Positions 35,153 through 44,024 of a stretch of DNA of 64,000 nt are shown here, piece by piece (the stretch's first letter is position 1; each line of letters opens with the position of its first letter). The stretch is from Parablautia muri (lineage in GTDB: Bacteria > Bacillota > Clostridia > Lachnospirales > Lachnospiraceae). A program made the translations under genes and the position numbers. Location of the stretch: NCBI RefSeq assembly GCF_009917485.1, contig NZ_QZDT01000001.1, positions 310,001 through 374,000 of the forward strand, in the 5' to 3' direction. The notes under the pieces were generated by a model that saw nothing but the letters and a program-made list of their open reading frames with translations, did not search any database and was not told the origin of the DNA.

Positions 35153-36199
35153 ATGGTAGGAACAGAATTTATAAATGGCCAGGGGCTGGGGAACCAGTTG
35201 TTTTGCTATGTGACGGCCAGAGTAGCTGCAGAAGAAAACGGGTATGAATTTGGTACCGCAGGTCAGGAGAGGTTTGCGGTAAATATGCACAGTGACCGGG
35301 GAATGTATTTTATGGACATGGATTTAGGACATGTCATTTCCCAGGAGGATAAGAAAAACTTTAAAAGATATGATGATAAGGAAGTACGGCTTTATATCGG
35401 TAATTCTAGGCACGATATGGAACATGGCTGCTATATTGCAGGACCGGATGAGGGGATAAAGCATGTGGCGGACAATACTTTGATCTACGGCAATATGCAG
35501 GATGAATCCTATTTTATAGAGCATTTGGAACTGGTGAAGCAGTGGCTTAAAGTGAAACCGGAATATGATTCTTATGAGTACAGCAGGGAGAATCTGTGCA
35601 TTATCAATATGCGGGGCGGGGAATATACCGGAAGTCCGGAGCTTTTTGTTGACAAAAAATATTGGGTTCACGGCATGAAGGAAATGAGAAAAATCCGTCC
35701 TGATATGGAATTTATGATCATAACGGATGATGTGGAAAGCGCCGGAAAGATGCTGCCAGGTATTCCGGCATATCATTTTGACATAGGAAAAGATTATGTA
35801 ACCTTAAAAAATGCGTATTATCTGCTGCTGTCCAATTCTTCTTTTGCCTGTCTGCCGGCTCACACCAGCGAAACCTTAAAGTTTGCCATAGCGCCTAAAT
35901 ATTGGGCAAGACATAATGTATCAGACGGATATTGGGCATCGGAACAGAACATTTACAGCCTTTTTCATTACATGGACAGAAAAGGACGGCTGTTTACTGC
36001 CAAGGAATGCAGAAAAGAGCTTGAGGAATATAAGAAGAAATCAAAGAAATATGCAAAGAGAAATATAAGACCGGGCAAACTGCAATTTTTTTTCCAAGAT
36101 ATTGAGAGAAGAGCTGTTTACGCATGGTTTTATCTGAAAAAGATTTGGCGGGCAGTGCTTAGAAGACGGAGAAAGCAAAATGGAACTGTTCATGAATAG
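35153..36199 (+). CDS. Fucosyltransferase-superfamily-like protein with atypical motif
   Basis: 348 residues; GGTGGGGGAAGAG before ATG 35153. The GLGNQLFCYVTARVAAE N-terminus is GT11-like, but the binding motif reads N152-M-R-G-G-E157 in place of HxRRGD, and the C-terminal NSSFACLPAH replaces NSSFSWWGA. The C-terminus (about 285-348) is strongly basic and possibly membrane-surface associated. It probably belongs to the GT-B fucosyltransferase superfamily but the donor may differ. Confidence 0.6.
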   Translation: MVGTEFINGQGLGNQLFCYVTARVAAEENGYEFGTAGQERFAVNMHSDRGMYFMDMDLGHVISQEDKKNFKRYDDKEVRLYIGNSRHDMEHGCYIAGPDEGIKHVADNTLIYGNMQDESYFIEHLELVKQWLKVKPEYDSYEYSRENLCIINMRGGEYTGSPELFVDKKYWVHGMKEMRKIRPDMEFMIITDDVESAGKMLPGIPAYHFDIGKDYVTLKNAYYLLLSNSSFACLPAHTSETLKFAIAPKYWARHNVSDGYWASEQNIYSLFHYMDRKGRLFTAKECRKELEEYKKKSKKYAKRNIRPGKLQFFFQDIERRAVYAWFYLKKIWRAVLRRRRKQNGTVHE

Positions 36200-36983
36200 A
36201 AATAAACCCCAATATGCTAAGGAGCACAAGGATTGTGGTAAGCTGAAGCTGCCTGATGTTACATTGGCGGCCATGACCAGTGTAAAGGTATATGAAACCA
36301 TAAAAGCACTAGAATACAGTATGAAAGGAATTGAGTTTGGCGAGGTGGTTTTGATTACCCATAGAAAGCCGTTTACCTTGCCGGATGGGATTACCTATAA
36401 GCATACTACTAAGCTGACGGATATTGATTGCTTTAATTACAAAACGGTGTATGAGCTTGGAAATTATATTCATACAGATTATGTGCTGCTGATTCACTAT
36501 GACGGATTTGTGGTTCATCCGGAAAAATGGCAGGATCAGTTCCTTGCGTATGATTATATCGGTTCTCCCTGGCCAGTGCCGGAAGGAGACAAGCATCGCT
36601 GTTTTTATGATATTTATGGCAATCTGTGCAGGGTAGGAAATAGTATTTCACTCAGGAGCAAGCGGCTTCTGGATTTTCCCAGGAAGGCAAATCTTGTATG
36701 GGAAAAGGATAGAGATGGTTTTTACAATGAAGATGTTTTTTTGTGCTGTATGAACAAGCATAAAATAGAGGAAGCAGGTATGAGGATTGCGCCTGTGGAG
36801 GTGGCAAAGTATTTCGGACACGAGCATCCGGTGCCGGAAACGTTGGAGGTGGACGCCCCGTTTGTTTTTCATAAATGGTGGGGACGGAATGAGCAGTATC
36901 CCAGATTTGAAAATCCATGGACCAAAAGATGGCTTAAGATAAAAGGGATGATAAGGCCATTTTCGTTTTGGAGACAGCGGTAA
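36180..36983 (+). CDS. DUF5672 protein, putative glycosyltransferase
   Basis: 267 residues. ATG 36180 overlaps the previous gene by 20 bases and has ACGGAGAAAG upstream; ATG 36192 is possible. LIHYDGFVVHPEKWQDQFL, YDYIGSPWPVPEG and VGNSISLRSKRLLDF are typical of DUF5672, where YDG acts like a GT-A DxD. NEDVFLCC and FVFHKWWG follow. No reaction is established to my knowledge; coupling to glycosyltransferases suggests transfer of a sugar. Confidence 0.8.
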   Translation: MELFMNRNKPQYAKEHKDCGKLKLPDVTLAAMTSVKVYETIKALEYSMKGIEFGEVVLITHRKPFTLPDGITYKHTTKLTDIDCFNYKTVYELGNYIHTDYVLLIHYDGFVVHPEKWQDQFLAYDYIGSPWPVPEGDKHRCFYDIYGNLCRVGNSISLRSKRLLDFPRKANLVWEKDRDGFYNEDVFLCCMNKHKIEEAGMRIAPVEVAKYFGHEHPVPETLEVDAPFVFHKWWGRNEQYPRFENPWTKRWLKIKGMIRPFSFWRQR

Positions 36984-37063
36984 TACACAGTCCTGCCTGA
37001 ATTGAAACAAATAATCATCCATGTAGGGATTAAAAATGTTGGGAATGAAAAGAGGATAAGCAG

Positions 37064-38005
37064 ATGGTATATGATTGTATTCCCTTTTTTAATGAACTGG
37101 ATATTTTAAAGCTCCGGCTTCATATTCTGGATCCAATTGTAGATAAATTTGTGATTGAAGAAGCCACAGTTACTTTTTCAGGGGAATCGAAAGAGCTTTG
37201 CTTTGAAAAAAATAAAGCCATGTTCCAGGAATTTCTGTCTAAGATAGAGTATATTGTTGTGGACAATTCACCAATGGTGGCAACCACCCATCAAAGGGAT
37301 AATTTTCAAAAAAATGCCTTGGCACGGGGGCTTAGGGATGCGTCAGATGAGGATATCATTATACTCAGTGATGTGGATGAAATTCCTAATCCGAAAGTTT
37401 TAAAGGAAATCATTGCAAATTTTGATCCGGAGAAGATTTATCATCTGGCGCAAAGGATGTTTTACTGTTATATCAACATGGAGGAAGTATCGGGAAGCCT
37501 GCTTTCCATCACGGGAGAATTCCCAGAGGTGGAGAAAAAAATGTGGCTCGGAACCAAGATCTTTAGCAAGCGGAATATTCCGACAAATGGGATTATCAAA
37601 TTACGGGAGGCATCCACAACAGCAGCGAATGCGGTGCGGGTGGCAGAGGGAGGCTGGCATTTTGGATATATGGGCAGCAGGCAGGAGACAGATGTGTCCA
37701 AGCGGATTGGGACGAAGGTGGTTGCAGCGGCTCATCAGGAATACAACAACCAGGATATTTTAGCGGAAGCGAAGGACAGGTTGATTCTGGGAGAAGATAT
37801 GTTTGGCAGAGAAGCAAAGTTTGAGAGGGTGGATGTGGATGAGAGCTACCCGGAATATTTGCTCGCGCATATAGAAGAATACAATTATCTGATTATGCCG
37901 CCTGTCAGCGGCCGTAAACTGATTTATACAAGGATTTCCATGAAGGTAAAGCGCTTTTTCAGGAAGGCAGTTCGAAAGATAAGACGCATTTTCAAATTAA
38001 GGTAG
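37064..38005 (+). CDS. GT17-family glycosyltransferase
   Basis: 313 residues. YDCIPFFNELDILKLRL, HQRDNFQKNAL and the metal-binding LSDVDEIPNP with D103-x-D105 define GT17, the family of eukaryotic beta-1,4-mannosyl-glycoprotein beta-1,4-GlcNAc transferase (GnT-III). The fit is over the whole protein length. The bacterial role is probably addition of a branching HexNAc. The last 30 residues are basic, suggesting membrane association. Confidence 0.85.
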   Translation: MVYDCIPFFNELDILKLRLHILDPIVDKFVIEEATVTFSGESKELCFEKNKAMFQEFLSKIEYIVVDNSPMVATTHQRDNFQKNALARGLRDASDEDIIILSDVDEIPNPKVLKEIIANFDPEKIYHLAQRMFYCYINMEEVSGSLLSITGEFPEVEKKMWLGTKIFSKRNIPTNGIIKLREASTTAANAVRVAEGGWHFGYMGSRQETDVSKRIGTKVVAAAHQEYNNQDILAEAKDRLILGEDMFGREAKFERVDVDESYPEYLLAHIEEYNYLIMPPVSGRKLIYTRISMKVKRFFRKAVRKIRRIFKLR

Positions 38006-38034
38006 ATTTTGCAGGTAGCAGAAAGGGACTGCCA

Positions 38035-39093
38035 ATGAGAAAACAGGACAGGACAAAAGTGCTAATGGTAGGGCCGGACAGGAGTGTCCATGGGGGCATT
38101 TCCGGGGTAGTGAATCTTTACTATGAAGCCGATCTGGACCGGAAAATAGATTTATGCTATATAGGTACAATGGTAGACGGAAACAAGCTGCGCAAGCTTT
38201 TAAAGGCAGTTCAAGCTTTTTTAATCTTTTGCCTGAAGGTGCCTTGTTTTCAGATTGTGCATGTAAATGTGGCTTCTGACAGCAGTTATTACAGAAAATC
38301 TTTTTTCATAAAAACGGCAAAGCTATTTCAAAAGAAAATTGTGATTCATCAGCATGGAGGGGATTTCCCCAATTTTTATAACAAACAGTTAAATAAGCGG
38401 GGAAAAGAGCAGGTGCGGAAGGTCTTTGCTATGGCGGACCGCTTTCTTGTGTTGTCGTCTGAATGGAAGGAGTTTTTCTCCTGTATGGTGGAAGAAAGCA
38501 AAATCAAAGTGTTTCCTAATGCCATACAGATACCTCCGGCTGTGGATAAGCAGTACGGACAGCATAAGATTCTGTTTTTAGGAAGGCTCTGTAAAACAAA
38601 GGGAATAGAAGAACTATTCATAGCGATGAAAGAGCTTCTAAAAGAATATCCGGATTTAAGGCTGTATCTGGGAGGTGTCTGGGAGGATAAGGAGCTGAAG
38701 GCTCTTACGGCCGGCCATTCGTCCCATGTGATAGATTTGGGATGGATTACAGGAGAGGAAAAAAACAAATATTTGTCGGAATGTGATTTATTTGTACTGC
38801 CTACTTATTTTGAAGGGCAGCCGGTTTCTGTATTGGAGGCGATGGCTTATTCCTGTGCGGTTGTGGCTAGTGAAGTGGGAGGAATCCCCCAAATGATTGA
38901 GGATGGCCGGACAGGAATTTTAATAAAGCCCAGGGATGTATCTTCGCTGAAGGATGGCCTGCGGAGAGCTCTTGGGGATACCAAACTATGTGCCAGACTG
39001 GGCGAGAATGCCCGCAGGAAGGTGGAAGCCGATTTTTCGATTGAAAAAAGCATTGACAGGCTTCTTTGGATTTATGAAGATATTTTGGCTTAG
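38035..39093 (+). CDS. GT4-family glycosyltransferase
   Basis: 352 residues. VGPDRSVHGGISGVVNLYYE is the N-terminal loop, KIVIHQHGGDFPNFY is the mid-domain acceptor region, and EGQPVSVLEAMAYSCAVVAS holds the E-x7-E motif. Start ATG 38035 is 29 bases after the GT17 stop. Cytoplasmic, GT-B. No sugar assignment. Confidence 0.85.
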   Translation: MRKQDRTKVLMVGPDRSVHGGISGVVNLYYEADLDRKIDLCYIGTMVDGNKLRKLLKAVQAFLIFCLKVPCFQIVHVNVASDSSYYRKSFFIKTAKLFQKKIVIHQHGGDFPNFYNKQLNKRGKEQVRKVFAMADRFLVLSSEWKEFFSCMVEESKIKVFPNAIQIPPAVDKQYGQHKILFLGRLCKTKGIEELFIAMKELLKEYPDLRLYLGGVWEDKELKALTAGHSSHVIDLGWITGEEKNKYLSECDLFVLPTYFEGQPVSVLEAMAYSCAVVASEVGGIPQMIEDGRTGILIKPRDVSSLKDGLRRALGDTKLCARLGENARRKVEADFSIEKSIDRLLWIYEDILA

Positions 39094-39179
39094 ATGGGCG
39101 AAGGAAATGAAGTTTTGCCCGGACTTTTTCGTACTGATTTATGCTGTATGCTGCCACAGGCGGCAACGGGAGGTTTCAT

Positions 39180-40211
39180 TTGGAAAAATACAAAATTAGC
39201 GTGATAGTACCCGTATACAATACAGAAAAATATTTATCGAAATGCGTGGAAACGCTGACAGGGCAGACCTATGATAATTTAGAAATTCTGTTAGTGGACG
39301 ATGGATCTAGCGATGGAAGCGGAGGACTTTGTGATACGCTGGCCCTGAAAGATGGAAGGATACGGGTAATTCATAAGGAAAACGGCGGCCTGGTTTCTGC
39401 GTGGAAAAGGGGCGTACGTGAGAGTACAGGTGAATATTTAAGCTTTGTGGACAGCGATGACTGGGTTGACCTTAATATGATAGGTGAGATGGCAGTAAAG
39501 CTGTCCGGTCATTTAAGGGAAATCATTGCAAGCGATTATGTGATAGAAAGGGGAGAGGGGAATTGTGAATATGTATGGCAGCAGCTCCCGCCCGGAGTAT
39601 ATGACAGGAAAGCTATAGAACAGGAGGTTATACCAAAGCTTCTTGGAGAGGAACACAGATATGTATGTATTTCCCGGTGCATGAAATTGATTTCAAGGGA
39701 ATTGATTGAAAATAATTGCAGGTACAGTAACCCTGCGATTATAATGGGGGAAGATACAACCGTTATACTGCCGGCGCTGATTGACTGTGAGCGATTGGTG
39801 ATTATGGACCATAAGGCATATTATCACTATCTTTATGTAGGTGATTCCATGAGTCACAAATATGATAAAGGGCTGTATCAGAATATTCAATTGCTCAGAC
39901 AAGTAGTGGAGCAGATTTTGAAGGATAAATTTGCAGGAGAAAAACGTTCTGCCATGTGCAGGAGGTCGGATCAGGAATACATTTTCATGTTATTCTTGGT
40001 ACTGAAAAATGAAGCCAGGGGAAATGCATCTGGGTATAAAAAAAATATTTCAGAAATCTGCAGGGATGAAAAAGTGAGAGAGTTGTGTAAAAATACCTCT
40101 GTCCGTGTGCAGGATAAGGCAAACAAGCTGCTTTATCTTGTTTTACGCCACCCCAATGAAATTACCATCAGGCTGCTGCGGCTGGCGATGCTTATTTACT
40201 ATAGGAAATGA
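39180..40211 (+). CDS. GT2-family glycosyltransferase (TTG start)
   Basis: 343 residues from TTG 39180, preferred over ATG 39141 because GGGAGG lies six bases before the TTG and the protein then begins MEKYKISVIVPVYNTEKYL, the normal GT2 N-terminus. VDDGSSDGSGG and SFVDSDDW give the nucleotide and metal sites. A small TGCC/GGCA hairpin (39152-39164) precedes the site. The stop overlaps an ATG, and the next GT2 starts five bases on. Paralogous to 28786. Confidence 0.82.
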   Translation: MEKYKISVIVPVYNTEKYLSKCVETLTGQTYDNLEILLVDDGSSDGSGGLCDTLALKDGRIRVIHKENGGLVSAWKRGVRESTGEYLSFVDSDDWVDLNMIGEMAVKLSGHLREIIASDYVIERGEGNCEYVWQQLPPGVYDRKAIEQEVIPKLLGEEHRYVCISRCMKLISRELIENNCRYSNPAIIMGEDTTVILPALIDCERLVIMDHKAYYHYLYVGDSMSHKYDKGLYQNIQLLRQVVEQILKDKFAGEKRSAMCRRSDQEYIFMLFLVLKNEARGNASGYKKNISEICRDEKVRELCKNTSVRVQDKANKLLYLVLRHPNEITIRLLRLAMLIYYRK

Positions 40212-40215
40212 TGAA

Positions 40216-41280
40216 ATGAAACCATTAATTAGTGTGATTGTACCGGTTTACAACGGACAGGACTTTCTTTTCAACTGTATAAAAAGTATAGAAGCTCAGA
40301 CCTATCCCAATCTTGAGGTCATTATTATTAATGATGGTTCTACAGACCAAACGGAAGCGGTATGTGAAAATGCAGCCTATCAATATGACAATATCCAGCT
40401 GATTGGTTTGGGGGATGAAGGCGTTTCGGCTGCAAGAAATGCGGGGATAACAGCGGCAAAAGGGGAGTACATTACCTTTGTAGATGCAGATGATAGATTA
40501 CTGCCAAGAGCCTTGCAGCTTTTATATGAAAGTCTGGTAGAAACAAATAGTGATATTGCAGGCTGCAGCTTTGAAAGCTGGAGCAGTGAACAGCAGTGGG
40601 AGCAGATTTTAGAAAAAGAGACAAATGAAGGTATAAGGGCAGAGATAGAAAAAAGTGGAACACAAATTTATTCAGGAGCTTCCTTTATTTCAGAAGGAAT
40701 TTTGAAAGGAAACAGCCGGTGTTGGAGCAAGCTGTATAAGAGAACTTTGATTGGTGATATCCGTTTTAGGCGGGGCCTCACGATTGGTGAGGATATGTTG
40801 TTTTTGGTAGATTTACTGCCACAGGTAAAAAAAATAGTAGAAATTCCGTATAAAGGGTATGGCTATTATCAGAATCCTGCCGGAGCAATGAACAGAGCCT
40901 TCAGACCGGAATATATGGACCAGATTATCTGCTGGGAGCTTGCAAGGGATAGAATTGACTGCATGTGGGAAGCAGTTTCAGGAAAAGAAACAGTAAAACC
41001 GGAACTAGCGGCAAAGAAGGCCAGAGTACACGCCACGACTATTTTGATCATGGCGGTTATGCTCACAGCAGGAAAGCTTGCATTGCTTTCAGGGAAGGAG
41101 AGAAGGCGGCAGGCTGAGTATATAAAGAAATGCCATGCTACCTTACAAAGAGAGCTGCAGGTGCCGGGAGCGTATGAACAGCTTTCGGCCGGATATAAGG
41201 TGAAAGCGAAACTGTTTTGCGCTATGCCAGATGTATATTTATGGCTATATCATTTAAAAAAATTCGGAGGATTAAATTGA
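40216..41280 (+). CDS. GT2-family glycosyltransferase
   Basis: 354 residues from ATG 40216; the frame is open back to 40105 but the family N-terminus MKPLISVIVPVYNGQDFL starts here. INDGSTDQTEA and FVDADDRLL are the GT-A motifs. The TGA stop overlaps the TTG start of the pyruvyl transferase (TTGA), indicating translational coupling. Confidence 0.85.
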   Translation: MKPLISVIVPVYNGQDFLFNCIKSIEAQTYPNLEVIIINDGSTDQTEAVCENAAYQYDNIQLIGLGDEGVSAARNAGITAAKGEYITFVDADDRLLPRALQLLYESLVETNSDIAGCSFESWSSEQQWEQILEKETNEGIRAEIEKSGTQIYSGASFISEGILKGNSRCWSKLYKRTLIGDIRFRRGLTIGEDMLFLVDLLPQVKKIVEIPYKGYGYYQNPAGAMNRAFRPEYMDQIICWELARDRIDCMWEAVSGKETVKPELAAKKARVHATTILIMAVMLTAGKLALLSGKERRRQAEYIKKCHATLQRELQVPGAYEQLSAGYKVKAKLFCAMPDVYLWLYHLKKFGGLN

Positions 41281-42512
41281 AGGATAAACTGGTAATGTAT
41301 ATGCATGCGGGCAGCGGCAATCATGGCTGTGAGGCGATTGTTAACAGCCTCTGCCATATGCTCAAGGAAGATGCGGTATTGGTCAGCTATCGCGGAAGGG
41401 AAGATGAGGCTTATTCCCTCAGCGGATTATGTGAAATTTTCCAGGAGCGCAGCTTTGCAGGGCACAAACTTGCCCATCTGCTATATTTTGTTTACCGCAA
41501 GCTGACAGGGGATAAAGAAAGCTTTATCAGATACCGGTACCATACAATTTTCAGGGGAAAAACAGCGCCGTTAGCCGTCTCCATTGGCGGTGATAATTAT
41601 TGCTATGACAATATGCTGGGCGATTTGCGACTGACCAATGATGCCTTTCATAAAAGGGGAACTAAGACGATTCTTTTGGGCTGTTCTATAGAACCAGAGC
41701 TTTTGAGTCGAAAGGAAATTATGGCGGACTTGTCGGGATATCACACCATTATCGCCAGAGAATCCATTACCTATGAGGCTTTGAAAAAGGCTTTCGAGAC
41801 TATGAAGCAGGTGAAAGATAGCAGGAAAGCTGAAGATAGGAAGGCGCCGGAGCTATACTGTTATCCGGATCCGGCTTTCACATTAGGGAAAAAGGAACTG
41901 CCTTTGCCGGATGGATTTATTCCAGGGAATACGGTAGGCATTAACGTAAGTCCCATGATTCAGGAAAAAGAAAGCTGTGATGGTATTGCGATTGAAAATT
42001 ATCAAAATATGATACATTTTATCATAAATCATACAGATATGCAGGTTGCGCTTATTCCCCATGTTATATGGAATAAGAATGACGACAGGGTTCCCATCCA
42101 TGCATTATATGAAAAATTTGCATATACAGGGCGGGTGGTTGAAATCGGAGATGGCACCTGTGAGGAACTAAAGGGATATATCAGCCGCTGCAGACTATTC
42201 GTAGGAGCAAGAACCCATTCCACCATAGCGGCGTATTCTTCCTGTGTACCTACACTTGTGGTGGGGTATTCCGTAAAGGCGAAGGGGATTGCCGTGGATT
42301 TATTTGGAACTGGCGAGGGCTATGTCATACCGGTTCAAAGCCTGAACCGGCCGGAAGATTTAACAGATGCCTTCAGGTGGCTTATAGACAAGGAGCAGGA
42401 AATAAGGGCGCATCTTGAAAAAATCATGCCGGAATACGCAAAGCGGGCGCTTTTAACGGGGAAAGAAGTTGACAGATTATGGGAAGAGTTAAGTCAGCCG
42501 CAAGAAATATAG
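41277..42512 (+). CDS. Polysaccharide pyruvyl transferase family protein (TTG start)
   Basis: 411 residues from TTG 41277, with CGGAGG six bases upstream; the alternative at 41217 would lie deep in the previous gene. MHAGSGNHGCEAIVNSL, SIGGDNYCYDN and CRLFVGARTHSTIAAYSS match the WcaK/CsaB pyruvyl transferase family, which attaches pyruvate from phosphoenolpyruvate to sugars as a ketal. That would add negative charge to the glycan. Coupled at both ends (TTGA upstream, 34-base overlap with wzx downstream). Confidence 0.8.
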   Translation: MKDKLVMYMHAGSGNHGCEAIVNSLCHMLKEDAVLVSYRGREDEAYSLSGLCEIFQERSFAGHKLAHLLYFVYRKLTGDKESFIRYRYHTIFRGKTAPLAVSIGGDNYCYDNMLGDLRLTNDAFHKRGTKTILLGCSIEPELLSRKEIMADLSGYHTIIARESITYEALKKAFETMKQVKDSRKAEDRKAPELYCYPDPAFTLGKKELPLPDGFIPGNTVGINVSPMIQEKESCDGIAIENYQNMIHFIINHTDMQVALIPHVIWNKNDDRVPIHALYEKFAYTGRVVEIGDGTCEELKGYISRCRLFVGARTHSTIAAYSSCVPTLVVGYSVKAKGIAVDLFGTGEGYVIPVQSLNRPEDLTDAFRWLIDKEQEIRAHLEKIMPEYAKRALLTGKEVDRLWEELSQPQEI

Positions 42513-44008
42513 CGTTTGGATATATAGGAAATATTGTTACCCAACTACTGGGATTTGTTTTACGTACCATTTTCATTGACCATTTAGGAGATACCTTAAA
42601 TGGTGTCAATGATTTGTACACAGGAATATTATCTGTCCTGTCTATGGCAGAGCTGGGAGTGGGAACTGCTTTGAATTTCAGCCTGTATGGACCGGTTGCA
42701 AGGAAAGATTATGAAAAAATCAAATCCTATATGCTGCTGTATAAAAAAGCGTACCGTGTGATTGGTCTGGTGATTGGGGTTATCGGCCTGGTAATTTCTC
42801 CTTTTTTACCTTATCTGGTTAAGCAGCCGCAGGGAATAGAGATCAGAGATTTAACACTGTATTATTTTATCTTTCTGTTTAATACGGTCAGCTCTTACTT
42901 TGTAGCGTACAAATACAGCCTGGTGAATGCAGAGCAGAATAATTATATACAGACAAATATTATTACCATAACCAAGATGATCACAGTGACGTTTCAGATT
43001 ATTGTGATTATGCTGACAGAAAATTTCTATCTGTATCTTTTGACCGCTGCTTTTGTGGAATTATTCCAGAAGATCGCGGTCAGCAGATATTTAAATAAAC
43101 GGTATCCGTATCTGCTGGAACGGAAGGTGGCCGGTCTTTCCAAAGAGGAAACGGGAGAAATCATCAAGAAGACGAAAGCGCTGGTGTTCCATAAGGTAGG
43201 GGATGTGGCCAGGCTTCAAACGGACAGTATGATTATTTCTGCCTTTATCAATGTTACTTTGGTTGGCTATGTGGGCAACTATAATATGGTGTTGACTTCC
43301 GTTGCAAACTTTGTAAATATTATCTTTAATTCTGTATTATCCGGGTTTGGTAATTTGATTGCCACAGAATCCAGGGAAAAACAGTACCAAATCTTTAAGG
43401 TGTACCGTTTCTTTGCCTGCTGGGTATATGGTTTTTCGGCGGTGGGCTTTTTTCTGTTGCTGACCCCCTTTATTATCATATGGCAGGGGGCAGAAAAAGT
43501 GCTGGCGGTCAGTGTAGTAGCCTGCATTCTTATTGATTATTATTTTAAAGGTGATAGAATTGTCTTGTCGAACTTTAAAACGGCAGCAGGCGTTTTTGAG
43601 CAGGATAAATACCTTGCATTAATCCAGGGTGTGGTGAATTTGATTATTTCTATTGTACTGGTACAAAAAATCGGACTTGTGGGAATCTATATCGGGACCA
43701 TAGTGTCGGGATTGATAGCCAATGTAACGAAACCGCTTATCATTTATAAGGTATGCTTTGATAAGAGGGTCGGCGCTTATTTCGCGGATTCGGTGAAATA
43801 TCTGATTGTTTTGGTTGTGATTTTAGGAATATTGACAGGGCTTAAAATGACGGTTATGCGGGAGGTGACAGTTGGTTCCTTCCTGGTGATGTTTGGGACG
43901 ATTTGTGTGGTGTTTAATTCTTTGTTTTTGCTGGTGTTTGGCAGGACGGAGGAATTTGGGTATGTTTGGGAGATTATGAAAAAAAGTGGTAAAAGAATAG
44001 AATCGTAA
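42479..44008 (+). CDS. wzx: Wzx-type oligosaccharide flippase
   Basis: 509 residues, 12-14 membrane helices, MVF/MATE fold. RNIAFGYIGNIVTQLLGFVL at the start and SMAELGVGTALNFSLY are typical of Gram-positive Wzx proteins. Role: moves undecaprenyl-diphosphate-linked repeat units across the membrane. It coexists with two ABC-type exporters in the same locus. ATG 42479 lies inside the end of the pyruvyl transferase gene. Confidence 0.88.
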   Translation: MGRVKSAARNIAFGYIGNIVTQLLGFVLRTIFIDHLGDTLNGVNDLYTGILSVLSMAELGVGTALNFSLYGPVARKDYEKIKSYMLLYKKAYRVIGLVIGVIGLVISPFLPYLVKQPQGIEIRDLTLYYFIFLFNTVSSYFVAYKYSLVNAEQNNYIQTNIITITKMITVTFQIIVIMLTENFYLYLLTAAFVELFQKIAVSRYLNKRYPYLLERKVAGLSKEETGEIIKKTKALVFHKVGDVARLQTDSMIISAFINVTLVGYVGNYNMVLTSVANFVNIIFNSVLSGFGNLIATESREKQYQIFKVYRFFACWVYGFSAVGFFLLLTPFIIIWQGAEKVLAVSVVACILIDYYFKGDRIVLSNFKTAAGVFEQDKYLALIQGVVNLIISIVLVQKIGLVGIYIGTIVSGLIANVTKPLIIYKVCFDKRVGAYFADSVKYLIVLVVILGILTGLKMTVMREVTVGSFLVMFGTICVVFNSLFLLVFGRTEEFGYVWEIMKKSGKRIES

Positions 44009-44024
44009 TCTGTGGGAGGCATAC

